A stretch of DNA of 64,000 bases from Granulosicoccus sp045110515 (GTDB lineage Bacteria; Pseudomonadota; Gammaproteobacteria; Granulosicoccales; Granulosicoccaceae), in NCBI GenBank assembly GCA_045110515.1, contig JBGCGD010000014.1, forward strand, positions 1 to 64,000, in the 5' to 3' direction. Both the position numbers and the translations under genes were made by a program. The first letter of the stretch is position 1, and each line of letters begins with the position of its first letter. The notes under the pieces are model-generated. The model was not told where the DNA came from, made no database searches, and worked only from the letters and a program-made list of their open reading frames with translations. This document shows, piece by piece, positions 35,630-44,946 of this stretch.

Positions 35630-37897
35630 TTGAGGCGGAGTGCAAAGGCGACTATCATTTCACCCCTACCCATCCGTTGGACTTTCAACATCAGGCGCGT
35701 GCAACTATTTTCAGTCGGATTGCTGGGCGCTCTGTTCATCTCTAATGGCGCTTTGGGGTCACAATGCCCCGCGCCTCGCTTCGTCTACGAACCCGACCAA
35801 TTTGAGAACGACCCTTCGGCACCGGTGGTAGCCGAAGCCGACAGTGTGCTCTCAGAAGATGGACAGGTCACTCTCACGGGCAACACCAGTATTCGCTATC
35901 AAGGACGTGAGCTGGCAGCTGAGAACGCTCGCTACAATCCAGATACCGGCGAGATTTCCGTTGACGGTGATTTGAGTTTCATTGGGCAGGGAATTCAGCT
36001 TAAAAGTAACGAAGCGTTCATTGATATCGATGACGATGTGTTTCGTACCGGCAAGAGTGACTATGAGCTCGACCTGAACGGGAAACGGGCAACCGGCTCA
36101 GCCGATAGCATGGCACGGCTGGAGAACGGCCAATTTCTCATGGAGGGCGCAACCTATTCCACCTGCCCTCCCGGTGACGCAAGCTGGTTCGTGCGAGCCG
36201 AAAGAATCAATCTCGATTCGGAGGAAGGCATAGGAAAAGCGAAAGATCTCAGGCTCGTTTTTAAAGGTGTACCTTTGTTTGCGCTGCCAGCTTTTAGTTT
36301 TCCTATTGGCGATAAACGTAAGTCAGGTTTTCTGGCACCGGTTTTGGCACGCGGGGAGAGAACCGGCTTCGAGCTACATATTCCCTGGTATTGGAACATT
36401 CGACCCAATGCAGATGCGACATTTACGCCGCGCTTGATGACAAAAAGAGGCGCACAGCTTCAAACGGAATGGCGTTATATGAATCGCCAGGGAGCTTGGA
36501 AACTCGATCACGAGTACCTTAAAGACAAGGCTCGTAACCACGACTCACGGTATTTTACTCAGCTGACTCACAAAGGCAGTTTCAACGCAGACATGACCTC
36601 CACCATTGTGGCAAGACGTGTCTCTGATAAGGACTATTTGGAAGACTTAGGTGACAGCTTGCAGGTAGCCAGCATCACACACTTAGAACAACGAGCCGAC
36701 CTTAATTTTGAACGCGGTCGTATCAGCGCACTTGCTCGTCTGCAAAGTTTTCAAACCGTCGATGAGGACATTGTGGCGGAAGATCGGCCGCATCGAAGGT
36801 TACCGCAAATCAAAGTGCAAGCAGATTCTGACCGTTTGCCTTTGGGTTTGAGAGCGGGCATTGGTGGGGAGTTTGTGTACTTTGATAAAGACGATGCAAT
36901 TACCGGTGCAAGGTTTGACGTACGACCACAAATATCCCTGCCAATTGTTCGAGATGCCTGGTTTTTTAAGCCTAGCGTTTCACATCGATTCACTTACTAC
37001 AGTTTGAACAATACTGAAGGGGCAATTGACCGAAGAATTAGCCGAAACCTAAATACGATGAGCGTTGATAGTGGATTGTTCTTCGATAGAATTCTAGATA
37101 ACGAAGGTTCTGTTCAGACACTGGAACCACGACTTTTCTACTTGCGTGTTCCCTACTCAGATCAATCCAACATTCAAGTGTTTGACTCCAGCGCGTTCGA
37201 TTTCAATATCAGTCAGTTGTTTCGCGACAACCGATTCAGCGGTTCTGATCGCATCGCAGATGCCAATCAGTTATCTGTAGGACTAACAACTCGTATCATT
37301 AACGGTACTGACGGTAAAGAACGATTTAGCGCGAGTATTGGCCAAATTCGACACTTTGACGATAGGCGGGTGACATTAACAAGCGATGAGGAAGTAGATT
37401 CACGCAGCACCTCGGATGTCGTTGGAGAGCTTTCAACGACGCTAGCAAAGGATTGGGTCGGCAAAAGTAGTATTCAGTGGAACCCTGACGAGAAGCAAAC
37501 TGTCCGAAGCTCGCTCTCCCTCGGTTATCGTCCCGGACCCAACAAGATCGTCAATGTCACTCACCGTGTGGTTAACGATCAAGCAAGGGAAGAAAAAACT
37601 GAACAAATTGATCTCTCCGCAGTGTGGAAAATCCAAGACAGCTGGCGATTGGCCGGCCGGTGGAACTATTCTCTGGATGCTGATCGAAGTATCGAATCGC
37701 TATTGGGTATTGAATATGACAGTTGCTGCTGGGCGGTGAGGTTTGCAGCACGCCGATATATCGCCGATGGCGGCGATGATCACGACACCAGTCTATATTT
37801 CCAGTTGGTACTTAAAGGTTTAGCGCCTCTGGGGCAGAATTACGGGGCATTACTTGAGAATGCCATTTTGGGATATCGGGACGATGTCCAGCTATAG
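35630..37897 (+). CDS. lptD: LPS-assembly outer-membrane protein LptD
   Basis: Outer-membrane barrel that, with LptE, inserts lipopolysaccharide in the outer leaflet. The mature protein starts SQCPAPRF; an OstA/LptA-like domain follows (DSVLSEDGQVTLTGNTSIRY), then the 26-strand barrel. Conserved cysteines of the folding disulfides are seen in SQCPAP, STCPPGDASW and DSCCWAVRF (the C-terminal CC pair). The start is uncertain: TTG at 35630 gives 755 residues and a basic region before the signal helix QLFSVGLLGALFISNGALGS; GTG at 35699 gives 732 residues but a signal with no positive charge. The frame is open to 35486 but that part lies inside ung. First gene of lptD-surA-pdxA-rsmA-apaG-apaH. Confidence 0.95.
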   Translation: MRRSAKATIISPLPIRWTFNIRRVQLFSVGLLGALFISNGALGSQCPAPRFVYEPDQFENDPSAPVVAEADSVLSEDGQVTLTGNTSIRYQGRELAAENARYNPDTGEISVDGDLSFIGQGIQLKSNEAFIDIDDDVFRTGKSDYELDLNGKRATGSADSMARLENGQFLMEGATYSTCPPGDASWFVRAERINLDSEEGIGKAKDLRLVFKGVPLFALPAFSFPIGDKRKSGFLAPVLARGERTGFELHIPWYWNIRPNADATFTPRLMTKRGAQLQTEWRYMNRQGAWKLDHEYLKDKARNHDSRYFTQLTHKGSFNADMTSTIVARRVSDKDYLEDLGDSLQVASITHLEQRADLNFERGRISALARLQSFQTVDEDIVAEDRPHRRLPQIKVQADSDRLPLGLRAGIGGEFVYFDKDDAITGARFDVRPQISLPIVRDAWFFKPSVSHRFTYYSLNNTEGAIDRRISRNLNTMSVDSGLFFDRILDNEGSVQTLEPRLFYLRVPYSDQSNIQVFDSSAFDFNISQLFRDNRFSGSDRIADANQLSVGLTTRIINGTDGKERFSASIGQIRHFDDRRVTLTSDEEVDSRSTSDVVGELSTTLAKDWVGKSSIQWNPDEKQTVRSSLSLGYRPGPNKIVNVTHRVVNDQAREEKTEQIDLSAVWKIQDSWRLAGRWNYSLDADRSIESLLGIEYDSCCWAVRFAARRYIADGGDDHDTSLYFQLVLKGLAPLGQNYGALLENAILGYRDDVQL

Positions 37898-37908
37898 GAA
37901 ACACTAAC

Positions 37909-39192
37909 GTGCAACCAACAATAAAGCAGTTTTTTGCCGCTCTAACGCTGGCATGCGCTCTGTTTTCAGCAAGCAGCGTATCCGCTCAAGATGTTGTGCT
38001 TGATAGGATCAGAGCCGTGGTAAACGACGGTGTCGTACTCGATAGCGATATCAAATCTGCCCTCCGGTTTTTTAGGCAACAAGCGGCCAGCAACCAACAG
38101 ACTCTGCCCGAAGATGGCGTACTCTCCGAGCGAATCCTACAAGAACTTATAGATCGGGAAATTCGCCAGCAACGCGCAACACAAATTGGTATTGCGATTG
38201 ACGCCAACAGCGTTAACAGAGCCATAGAGCAAGTGGCCCGCGGTAACAACATGAACACAGTGCAATTTCGCAGAACGTTACAGCAGCAAGGTTTTGACTA
38301 CACCCTGTTTCGTAAAAACATTGAACAAGAACTACTGATGCAGCGGTTGGTAGAACGCGAAGTTCAACCACGAATAAGAGTCTCTGCTCAAGAGATCGAC
38401 GACTACATTGAAAGCGTTAAAGGTGATGCCAAAGAAAATCAGCGTTACCGTATTCAACATATTTTAATTGCAATCTCCCCCACTGCGGATCGTGAAGAGA
38501 TAGATGCCGCAACCGAGCGTGCAAATGCTGTGTTAAGCGCATTGAAAGCCGGTGCAGATTTTAGTGAGCAGGCAGCCACATCCTCAGACGGCGCACGAGC
38601 TCTTCAGGGAGGAGATCTTGGTTGGAGAACGCTTCAAGAGCTACCCGCATTCTTGTCGAAGGCATTGAGAAAAATGCAACCCTCCCAGCTCAGCGAACCT
38701 TTGCGCTCGGCCAATGGCCTTCATATCGTTAAGTTGTTGGACCGGGAAAGTAATGACCAGACACAAGTTAGCGAGCAGTTGGTTCGGCATATTTTTATTG
38801 CAGGCGACACAGGATCTGAACGACAGAAACTAGCAGTGGCCCGTGCTCAACTGCAAAACGGCGCTTCATTTTCAGAACTGGCCGCAAAGATAAGCGAAGA
38901 CCCGAACAGTGCAAACAATGGCGGAGAACTACCTTGGTTCAGCAAAGGTCAGATGCCTCCGCAATTGGAACAGATGGCTAACACATTATCTGTAAAGCAG
39001 TTGAGTCAACCATTCCAAACGCAGTTTGGTTGGCACCTGATGCAACTGATCGACAGACGAACGCGTTCTGTCGATGATGCAGCGCTTCGCGACCAAGCGA
39101 ATAGTTCGCTAAGGCAAAGCAAGGTCGAGCAGGAAACCCTGCGCTGGTTGCGACAAATGCGCGATGAGTCCTTTGTGGAAATCCGCTCTTGA
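37909..39192 (+). CDS. surA: Periplasmic chaperone / peptidyl-prolyl isomerase SurA
   Basis: Escorts unfolded outer-membrane proteins, LptD included, through the periplasm. The 427-residue product has a signal ending SVSAQDVVLDRI, an N-terminal SurA helical domain, and two parvulin domains (RYRIQHILIAISPTADREE near 181 and LVRHIFIAGDTGSERQK near 285, each with its GGDLGW or GGELPWF loop). The GTG at 37909 follows lptD by 11 bp; the surA stop overlaps the pdxA start. Confidence 0.97.
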   Translation: MQPTIKQFFAALTLACALFSASSVSAQDVVLDRIRAVVNDGVVLDSDIKSALRFFRQQAASNQQTLPEDGVLSERILQELIDREIRQQRATQIGIAIDANSVNRAIEQVARGNNMNTVQFRRTLQQQGFDYTLFRKNIEQELLMQRLVEREVQPRIRVSAQEIDDYIESVKGDAKENQRYRIQHILIAISPTADREEIDAATERANAVLSALKAGADFSEQAATSSDGARALQGGDLGWRTLQELPAFLSKALRKMQPSQLSEPLRSANGLHIVKLLDRESNDQTQVSEQLVRHIFIAGDTGSERQKLAVARAQLQNGASFSELAAKISEDPNSANNGGELPWFSKGQMPPQLEQMANTLSVKQLSQPFQTQFGWHLMQLIDRRTRSVDDAALRDQANSSLRQSKVEQETLRWLRQMRDESFVEIRS

Positions 39193-40187
39193 AGGCAATC
39201 ATTGCCCTCACTCCAGGCGAACCTGCGGGTATCGGCCCTGACCTAGCGGTTATGCTCGCACAGCGAACGCGCAAGGATCCCTTAGTTGCCATAGCCGATA
39301 AACAGCTGCTTCAGGAAAGAGCTGAAATACTAAAACTGCCTTTAAGCATTCAGGATTTCAGCGACAACTCAACAGAGGTTTCGACAGAGGCTCACACACT
39401 GTGTGTGAAACATGTGCCAATGCACGCACCCGTCGTTTGTGGCGAACTCAACTCGAAAAACGCTGCCTATGTACTCGCCACACTAGACGAAGCCGTTAAC
39501 GGCTGCGTGAGTGGCCGTTATAACGCAATGACAACTGCGCCTTTACACAAAGGCGTCATAAACGATGCCGGTATCACATTCACGGGACACACAGAATACC
39601 TGGCTGAGAAAATCGGTAGCGAACCTGTCATGATGCTGGCCACAGAGACAGCAACAGGTCCGCTACGCGTAGCCTTAGCTACCACGCACCTGCCTGTATC
39701 AGCCGTACCGAAAGCACTAACACCCACTGTGCTGACGCGCGCCCTGCAAATATTACACGCAGACTTAGAAAAACGATTCGATGTTAAAAACCCGCGCATT
39801 TTGGTTGCAGGGTTAAACCCTCACGCAGGTGAAGGCGGACACATGGGACGCGAAGAAATTGATGTTATCGAGCCCGTGCTTGACTCACTTCGTCAACAAG
39901 GGATGCACTTGATCGGGCCCCTACCTGCGGACACGCTATTCACTCCCCAGCATTTATCGCATGCAGATGCGGTTATGGCGATGTACCACGATCAGGGGCT
40001 ACCGGTATTAAAATACGCTGGCTTTGGTGATGCTATCAATATCACCTTGGGTCTTTCTATCATTAGAACTTCCGTTGATCATGGAACCGCTCTGGATAAA
40101 GCCGGCACAGGAAATATCGATACCGGCAGCTTATATGCTGCCCTGTCTCTGGCGAGTAAACTGGCCAATCCTACTGCTGAGAATTAA
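39189..40187 (+). CDS. pdxA: 4-hydroxythreonine-4-phosphate dehydrogenase
   Basis: NAD-dependent step of vitamin B6 synthesis (DXP-independent branch). The 332-residue product has ALTPGEPAGIGPDLAV at the start, the metal-binding GHTEYLAEK and ATTHLPVSAV region, GLNPHAGEGGHMGREE and YHDQGLPVLKY. The start is TTG, overlapping the surA stop as TTGA (39189-39192); translational coupling probably makes up for the weak codon. Confidence 0.97.
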   Translation: MKAIIALTPGEPAGIGPDLAVMLAQRTRKDPLVAIADKQLLQERAEILKLPLSIQDFSDNSTEVSTEAHTLCVKHVPMHAPVVCGELNSKNAAYVLATLDEAVNGCVSGRYNAMTTAPLHKGVINDAGITFTGHTEYLAEKIGSEPVMMLATETATGPLRVALATTHLPVSAVPKALTPTVLTRALQILHADLEKRFDVKNPRILVAGLNPHAGEGGHMGREEIDVIEPVLDSLRQQGMHLIGPLPADTLFTPQHLSHADAVMAMYHDQGLPVLKYAGFGDAINITLGLSIIRTSVDHGTALDKAGTGNIDTGSLYAALSLASKLANPTAEN

Positions 40188-40193
40188 GCTGCT

Positions 40194-40964
40194 GTGAACC
40201 ACAAGGCTCGAAAACGCTTCGGACAAAATTTTTTACAAGATTTTTCTGTCATAGAGCGAATATTGTCATCAATGCGATTAAGTGCCGATGACAACGTGGT
40301 AGAAGTCGGGCCGGGTCTTGGGGCGTTAACGCTGCCCCTACTGGAGCAACTTGATCGCTTGCATGTCATCGAAATTGATCGCGACCTAATTGCACGCCTT
40401 GAAGCAAAAAATCTTGAAGGTTTGCATATTCAAAGTGCAGATGTTCTCAGCGTAGATTTCAGCACTCTAGCAGTGGGAAACTCTCTACGAGTGGTCGGCA
40501 ACCTGCCCTACAACATCGGAACACCGTTATTGTTGCGTTTACTAGAGGTACACCCACTGCTGCGAGACATACACGTTATGTTGCAAAAGGAAGTCGTTGA
40601 TCGACTTCATGCAACTTGCAATTCACGCTCATACGGCAGACTTAGCGTCATGATGCAAAGTGTGTTCGAGGTTGAACCCTTATTCACAGTCCCGCCTCAT
40701 TCTTTCGAGCCGGCACCAAAGGTAGACTCAGCAGTTGTCCGCTTAAGACCCCTTGCCACGCCACTAGCAAAAGACGACGTCGCTGCACTCGAACGATGTA
40801 CACGTATCGCGTTTGCTAACAAGCGAAAAACCCTGCGAAATAATTTGAAAGCTCACATCAACGACCAATCCCTAGAAGCCATTGATATAAACCCGCAGGC
40901 CCGAGCAGAAACCTTGGACATTGAGGCGTTTCACCGACTGTCAAAAAGGTTAAGTCAAGGCTAA
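40194..40964 (+). CDS. rsmA: 16S rRNA (adenine1518-N6/adenine1519-N6)-dimethyltransferase
   Basis: Dimethylates two adjacent adenines near the 3' end of 16S rRNA (KsgA). The 256-residue product has KRFGQNFLQD at the start, the SAM loop VEVGPGLGALTLPLL, the catalytic NLPYNIGTPLL and a C-terminal helical domain with FANKRKTLRNNLK. GTG start six bases after pdxA. Confidence 0.97.
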   Translation: MNHKARKRFGQNFLQDFSVIERILSSMRLSADDNVVEVGPGLGALTLPLLEQLDRLHVIEIDRDLIARLEAKNLEGLHIQSADVLSVDFSTLAVGNSLRVVGNLPYNIGTPLLLRLLEVHPLLRDIHVMLQKEVVDRLHATCNSRSYGRLSVMMQSVFEVEPLFTVPPHSFEPAPKVDSAVVRLRPLATPLAKDDVAALERCTRIAFANKRKTLRNNLKAHINDQSLEAIDINPQARAETLDIEAFHRLSKRLSQG

Positions 40965-41008
40965 GCGGTGCTACTATAGGGACATCACTTCAGTAACCAC
41001 AGTTAACG

Positions 41009-41392
41009 ATGGATGTAGAAGTCACTGACGGCATTCAGGTGGATGTAGACACGCTCTACGTTGAATCCGAATCCGATCCGGACAACAACCGCTTTGTTTT
41101 CGCTTATACGATTACCATTCGTAACGTGGGAAACACGGCCGCCAAATTATTGACCAGGCATTGGGTTATCCGCGATGCCAACGGCAAAGTACAGGAAGTA
41201 CAAGGCGATGGCGTAGTCGGTGAACAGCCCCATTTAAAACCCGGCGAGGGCTTTCAATATACCAGCGGCACTATGTTGGAAACATCCATGGGCACCATGG
41301 GCGGCAGCTATTTATTAGTCACCGACGAAGGGGAAGAGTTCAAAGCTCCGATTGCTGATTTTCTACTCTCTGCCCCACGCACACTCCACTAA
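41009..41392 (+). CDS. apaG: ApaG (Co2+/Mg2+ efflux-associated) protein
   Basis: A 127-residue single-domain beta-sandwich (DUF525). It has the family strands FVFAYTITIRNVGNTAAKLL and TRHWVIRDANGKVQEVQGDG, and the glycine-rich GVVGEQPHLKPGEGFQYTSG. The domain is also found in eukaryotic F-box proteins. Its molecular role in bacteria is still unclear. Standard place between rsmA and apaH. Confidence 0.95.
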   Translation: MDVEVTDGIQVDVDTLYVESESDPDNNRFVFAYTITIRNVGNTAAKLLTRHWVIRDANGKVQEVQGDGVVGEQPHLKPGEGFQYTSGTMLETSMGTMGGSYLLVTDEGEEFKAPIADFLLSAPRTLH

Positions 41393-41415
41393 CCATCCAA
41401 ACAAGATAGCGCTTC

Positions 41416-42228
41416 GTGACCACCTATGTAATAGGCGATCTGCAAGGATGTCTGGCACCGCTTAAAAGACTGCTCGATCATATCCGTTACGACCCGGCCA
41501 GCGACAAGCTGTGGTTCGTCGGAGATTTAATTAACCGCGGTCCGGAATCCTTGCCAGCTTTGCGCTTTGTAAAAGCACTAGGCTCGAATGCCATCACTGT
41601 TTTAGGCAATCACGATCTGCATCTGCTAGCAGTTCTGCACGGCGTTAGAAAAGTGTCCGGAAAAGACACGCTCGATGAAATTATCAACGCCCCTGACAGA
41701 GACGAATTAACCCACTGGTTGTCACACCAACCGCTCATCCATACCGATGAAAAATTAGCTCACACCCTGGTTCATGCCGGCATCCATCCGAACTGGTCGC
41801 TTGAGCAAGCACATGCCATGGCCAATGAAGTCAGCAATGCGTTGAAAACTGACCTAAATAGTTTCTTGCAACATATGTACGGCAATTCCCCATCGCACTG
41901 GTCGACAGATTTAACCAAGCGTAAGAGACACCGGTTTACGGTTAATGCGTTTACCCGTATGCGATACTGCCATGGAGATGGCCAACTGGATTTTGATTTT
42001 AACGGTCCGCCCAGCGCCTCGCCAGAACATCTATATCCCTGGTATGCAACGCCTAACAGACAGACCTTACCCACAACTATAGTTTTCGGCCATTGGTCCA
42101 GCCATCCGGCAATTGCACCGGCTTATGCGATACCGACCGATCGTGGTTGTGTTTGGGGTGGCAGCCTAACGGCTTATGCTGTTGAAAACCAAGCGAGCTA
42201 TTGGGTTGAAAATCTCAAAAAGTATTGA
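41416..42228 (+). CDS. apaH: Diadenosine tetraphosphatase
   Basis: Symmetrically cleaves Ap4A to two ADP and removes Np4 caps from RNA. The 270-residue metallophosphatase has GDLQGCLAPLKRLL, VGDLINRGPESL, LGNHDLHLLAV and VHAGIHPNW, which carry the metal ligands. GTG start. Last gene of the lptD operon; no clear terminator hairpin follows in the 111 bp before the next, convergent gene. Confidence 0.97.
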   Translation: MTTYVIGDLQGCLAPLKRLLDHIRYDPASDKLWFVGDLINRGPESLPALRFVKALGSNAITVLGNHDLHLLAVLHGVRKVSGKDTLDEIINAPDRDELTHWLSHQPLIHTDEKLAHTLVHAGIHPNWSLEQAHAMANEVSNALKTDLNSFLQHMYGNSPSHWSTDLTKRKRHRFTVNAFTRMRYCHGDGQLDFDFNGPPSASPEHLYPWYATPNRQTLPTTIVFGHWSSHPAIAPAYAIPTDRGCVWGGSLTAYAVENQASYWVENLKKY

Positions 42229-42339
42229 GGGTACGAAACTGTATTGGGAAACCCGTCAATAACGGAAGCGCTATTTTTCAGGTGAATATTTCTCGCTAAA
42301 TTCCATTAGCGTTGGCCAAAGACCTTTTGCGCGGTGTGT

Positions 42340-43284
42340 TTAACCTATCGGCCTAATGAGCCTCCATACAAAGTCGTGCAATTTCTCAGCAGGTGGTATC
42401 CGTTTCAACAGGCTAAAATTATCTGAATCTGCCGCAAAGCCCTCATCGGTAGTTACTGCAACAGCATAGTTATCTGCCACTAATTGATTGCAAAAAGAAT
42501 TCGACATACCGTTTGGGTAACAAAATACACCTACATTCTTGCCCAACATTCTGGAGAGATCTTTTTTAGAGTTAACCACTTGATTTTCTATTTCTTCTTC
42601 ATCTAGGGTATCCAAAATAGGATGGCTTTTGGTATGACTCCCTATCTCAACGCACTCGGGCAGACGACAGATGTCCTCGACGCTCATGATTAAATAATCT
42701 TGCAACATCTTTTCGTCATAGTTTGGTTGAGGACAATCTTTACGCAGCAAAAACATAAGATCGCTAACCTCATCCCCTGGCCAACGTTTCACTAACTCAG
42801 AAAAAGTTTTAACACTCTCTTCACTGTTGTCAGGACATCGACCATTGGATATTTCGTAGACCTTGTCAGAAGGCAACAGCTGAAGCCTGCAACGCAACTC
42901 GTGATTCCACAACATCGACTTGCCGTCGATAAGATCGCTGCATACAAAGAACGTGGCCTTTAGCCCATACTTATCTAATATGGGTGCCGCTGTTGTTGCG
43001 TTATTTAGCAAACCATCATCAAAGGTTAATATGATGGGGGGCTTCTTCGCTGAATAGTTGGGATCACCATTGAGCAGGGACACCGCCTCGCTAACCCAGT
43101 AGCTTTCAAAATGCTTGCTAATGAACCTCATTTGGAGCTCGAATGACTCCTCGGGAAAATCACTGCACCCGACTCCGTGGTACATGATTATTCTTAGATT
43201 TCTAGGCAGCCACGAGAAAAGATGGAGGTACTTAGCCGTCAATAGCAGCAACAATTTCAAAGGCACGACTATGTGTCTCTTCAT
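42340..43284 (-). CDS. Polysaccharide deacetylase family protein (NodB-like)
   Basis: A 314-residue protein with a hydrophobic start (about residues 8-25, signal or anchor) and a NodB homology domain. Motif 1 LTFDDGLLNNATTAAPIL (catalytic base and first metal Asp), motif 2 IGSHTKSHPILD (two metal His) and motif 3-like VFCYPNG are all present, with a long insert between motifs 1 and 2 (MLWNHELRCRLQLL). This layout is common for de-N-acetylases in surface-polysaccharide loci. The codons look AT-richer than those of its neighbours, and it lies alone between apaH and folA, so recent acquisition is plausible. Substrate unknown. Confidence 0.85.
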   Translation of the reverse strand: MKRHIVVPLKLLLLLTAKYLHLFSWLPRNLRIIMYHGVGCSDFPEESFELQMRFISKHFESYWVSEAVSLLNGDPNYSAKKPPIILTFDDGLLNNATTAAPILDKYGLKATFFVCSDLIDGKSMLWNHELRCRLQLLPSDKVYEISNGRCPDNSEESVKTFSELVKRWPGDEVSDLMFLLRKDCPQPNYDEKMLQDYLIMSVEDICRLPECVEIGSHTKSHPILDTLDEEEIENQVVNSKKDLSRMLGKNVGVFCYPNGMSNSFCNQLVADNYAVAVTTDEGFAADSDNFSLLKRIPPAEKLHDFVWRLIRPIG

Positions 43285-43597
43285 AGTGCTTATCTATCCT
43301 TGACAATTGATGCTAACAATACAGGTTACTCGCGTTATTTTAGTCAAAATTTATGCCATTTCACTACCGCTCGAACGTTCCTCGCTTGGCTTAAGATATC
43401 GGCAGGTGCTAATTTTAGCTTTAATACGTCACAGGATCTTAGATGAAACTCATCACAACTGGCGCTAGTGATGCCAACGGACTTCAAACTATTAAGTTAC
43501 ATTATTGAGGAGGGCTTCGCTGACGACAACGCAGTGGGCGTCGAAAAACATGTAACCAGCAAAAGCGGTAAGAAAGCGAACCAGCACTCCGCTGTGA
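43285..43597. other. 313-bp gap without a supported gene
   Basis: Between the deacetylase start and the folA stop. It must hold the deacetylase promoter, but I see no convincing -35/-10 pair. A short plus-strand frame at 43468-43668 runs into folA and has no family features. Composition is AT-rich near the deacetylase end. Confidence 0.5.
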
Positions 43598-44116
43598 CTA
43601 TTTCTCTAACACCCAATACGTTACGGGCACGCCACCGGTATCCTCTAGCGATTGCTTATCCTCACTAACAATCGTCCAGTCGCCCCAGTTGAAACTACAT
43701 AACCAGGTATCGCCTTCATAAGCTCTATCAACGACGGTTAAGTACAAACGCCGAGTAATACTCATGGCATCACGGCAAAGTGAGGCGCCCCCAATGATCA
43801 TAATTTCGCCAGCAGGTTGACCGTTAAGCGCATCGTGGCTAGCTGCAATTGCATCATTAAGGCTGTTGACCACAACGACACCTTCAGCGCTCCATTCAGT
43901 ATTTCGGGTAACCACTATGTTGGTCCGACCTGGCAAGGGCTTACCGATAGAGTCAAACGTTTTGCGCCCCATAACGACCGGCTTACCCATTGTCACACGC
44001 TTAAAATACGCAAGCTCACCGGGGATTTTCCACGGCAAACCACCATTTTGGCCAATCAGTTTGTTTTTATCCATAGCCATAATCATGGCAATTGCAGGCG
44101 CAACATCATTGGGCAT
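43598..44116 (-). CDS. folA: Dihydrofolate reductase
   Basis: Reduces dihydrofolate to tetrahydrofolate. The 172-residue product has IAMIMAMDKNKLIGQNGGLPW (read in parts) at residues 9-29, the GELAYFKRVTMGKPVVMGRKT segment (start of cofactor binding) and IMIIGGASL for the second NADPH loop. It follows thyA on the same strand, a functional pair: ThyA produces the dihydrofolate that FolA recycles. Confidence 0.96.
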   Translation of the reverse strand: MPNDVAPAIAMIMAMDKNKLIGQNGGLPWKIPGELAYFKRVTMGKPVVMGRKTFDSIGKPLPGRTNIVVTRNTEWSAEGVVVVNSLNDAIAASHDALNGQPAGEIMIIGGASLCRDAMSITRRLYLTVVDRAYEGDTWLCSFNWGDWTIVSEDKQSLEDTGGVPVTYWVLEK

Positions 44117-44141
44117 GGCTTAATCCTTTTTCTACTCGCAG

Positions 44142-44936
44142 TTAAACAGCAATAGGCGCTTTGATGGTCGGATCGGCATCGTATCCGATCAACGTGAAGT
44201 CATCGTAGGTAAACGCAAAAAGATCCTTAACCGATTGATTAATTTGCATAGTCGGTAGAGTTCTGGGCTGGCGGGAAAGCTGAGTTTGTACCTGTTCAAA
44301 ATGATTGCTGTACAAATGTGCATCACCCAATGTGTGTACAAAATCACCTGGCTGGAGATCGCATACTTGCGCCACCATGAGCGTCAACAATGCATATGAG
44401 GCAATATTGAACGGCACGCCCAAGAACACATCGGCGCTGCGCTGGTAGAGCTGGCAACTGAGTTTTCCGTCGGCGACATAAAACTGAAACAGTGCGTGGC
44501 ACGGTGGCAATTTCATATTGGCTATTTCACTAACATTCCAGGCACTGACGATATGACGCCGGGAATCTGGGTTGTTTTTTATCTGATCAAGCAATTCACT
44601 TATCTGATCGATGTGCACACCGGCAGGTGTAGGCCAACTTCTCCATTGACTGCCGTACACTGGCCCCAGATCACCGTTCTCATCAGCCCACTCGTCCCAA
44701 ATGGAGACACCGTGCTTGTTGAGGTAGGCGATATTGGTATCGCCATTTAAAAACCACAGCAATTCATGGATGATGGACTTTAAATGCAACTTCTTCGTGG
44801 TGAGTACCGGAAAGCCTTTTTGCAGATCAAACCGCATTTGATAGCCAAAAACTGACCGTGTTCCGGTACCTGTGCGATCAGATTTATCTGTCCCGTTGTC
44901 CAGAATGTGCTGAAGAAGATCAAGATAGGTTTGCAT
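44142..44936 (-). CDS. thyA: Thymidylate synthase
   Basis: Makes dTMP from dUMP with methylene-tetrahydrofolate. The 264-residue product equals E. coli ThyA in length, with DRTGTGTRSVFGYQMRFDL, the nucleophilic cysteine in LPPCHALFQFYV, RSADVFLGVPFNIASYALL and the dUMP-contacting HLYSNHFEQVQ. It lies ten bases after lgt, the usual lgt-thyA-folA order. Confidence 0.98.
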   Translation of the reverse strand: MQTYLDLLQHILDNGTDKSDRTGTGTRSVFGYQMRFDLQKGFPVLTTKKLHLKSIIHELLWFLNGDTNIAYLNKHGVSIWDEWADENGDLGPVYGSQWRSWPTPAGVHIDQISELLDQIKNNPDSRRHIVSAWNVSEIANMKLPPCHALFQFYVADGKLSCQLYQRSADVFLGVPFNIASYALLTLMVAQVCDLQPGDFVHTLGDAHLYSNHFEQVQTQLSRQPRTLPTMQINQSVKDLFAFTYDDFTLIGYDADPTIKAPIAV

Positions 44937-44946
44937 ATTGCGCTTG

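Noticed and set aside
43468..43668. Small plus-strand frame between the deacetylase and folA
   Set aside because: It runs into folA from the opposite strand, has no clear ribosome binding site and no recognisable motif.
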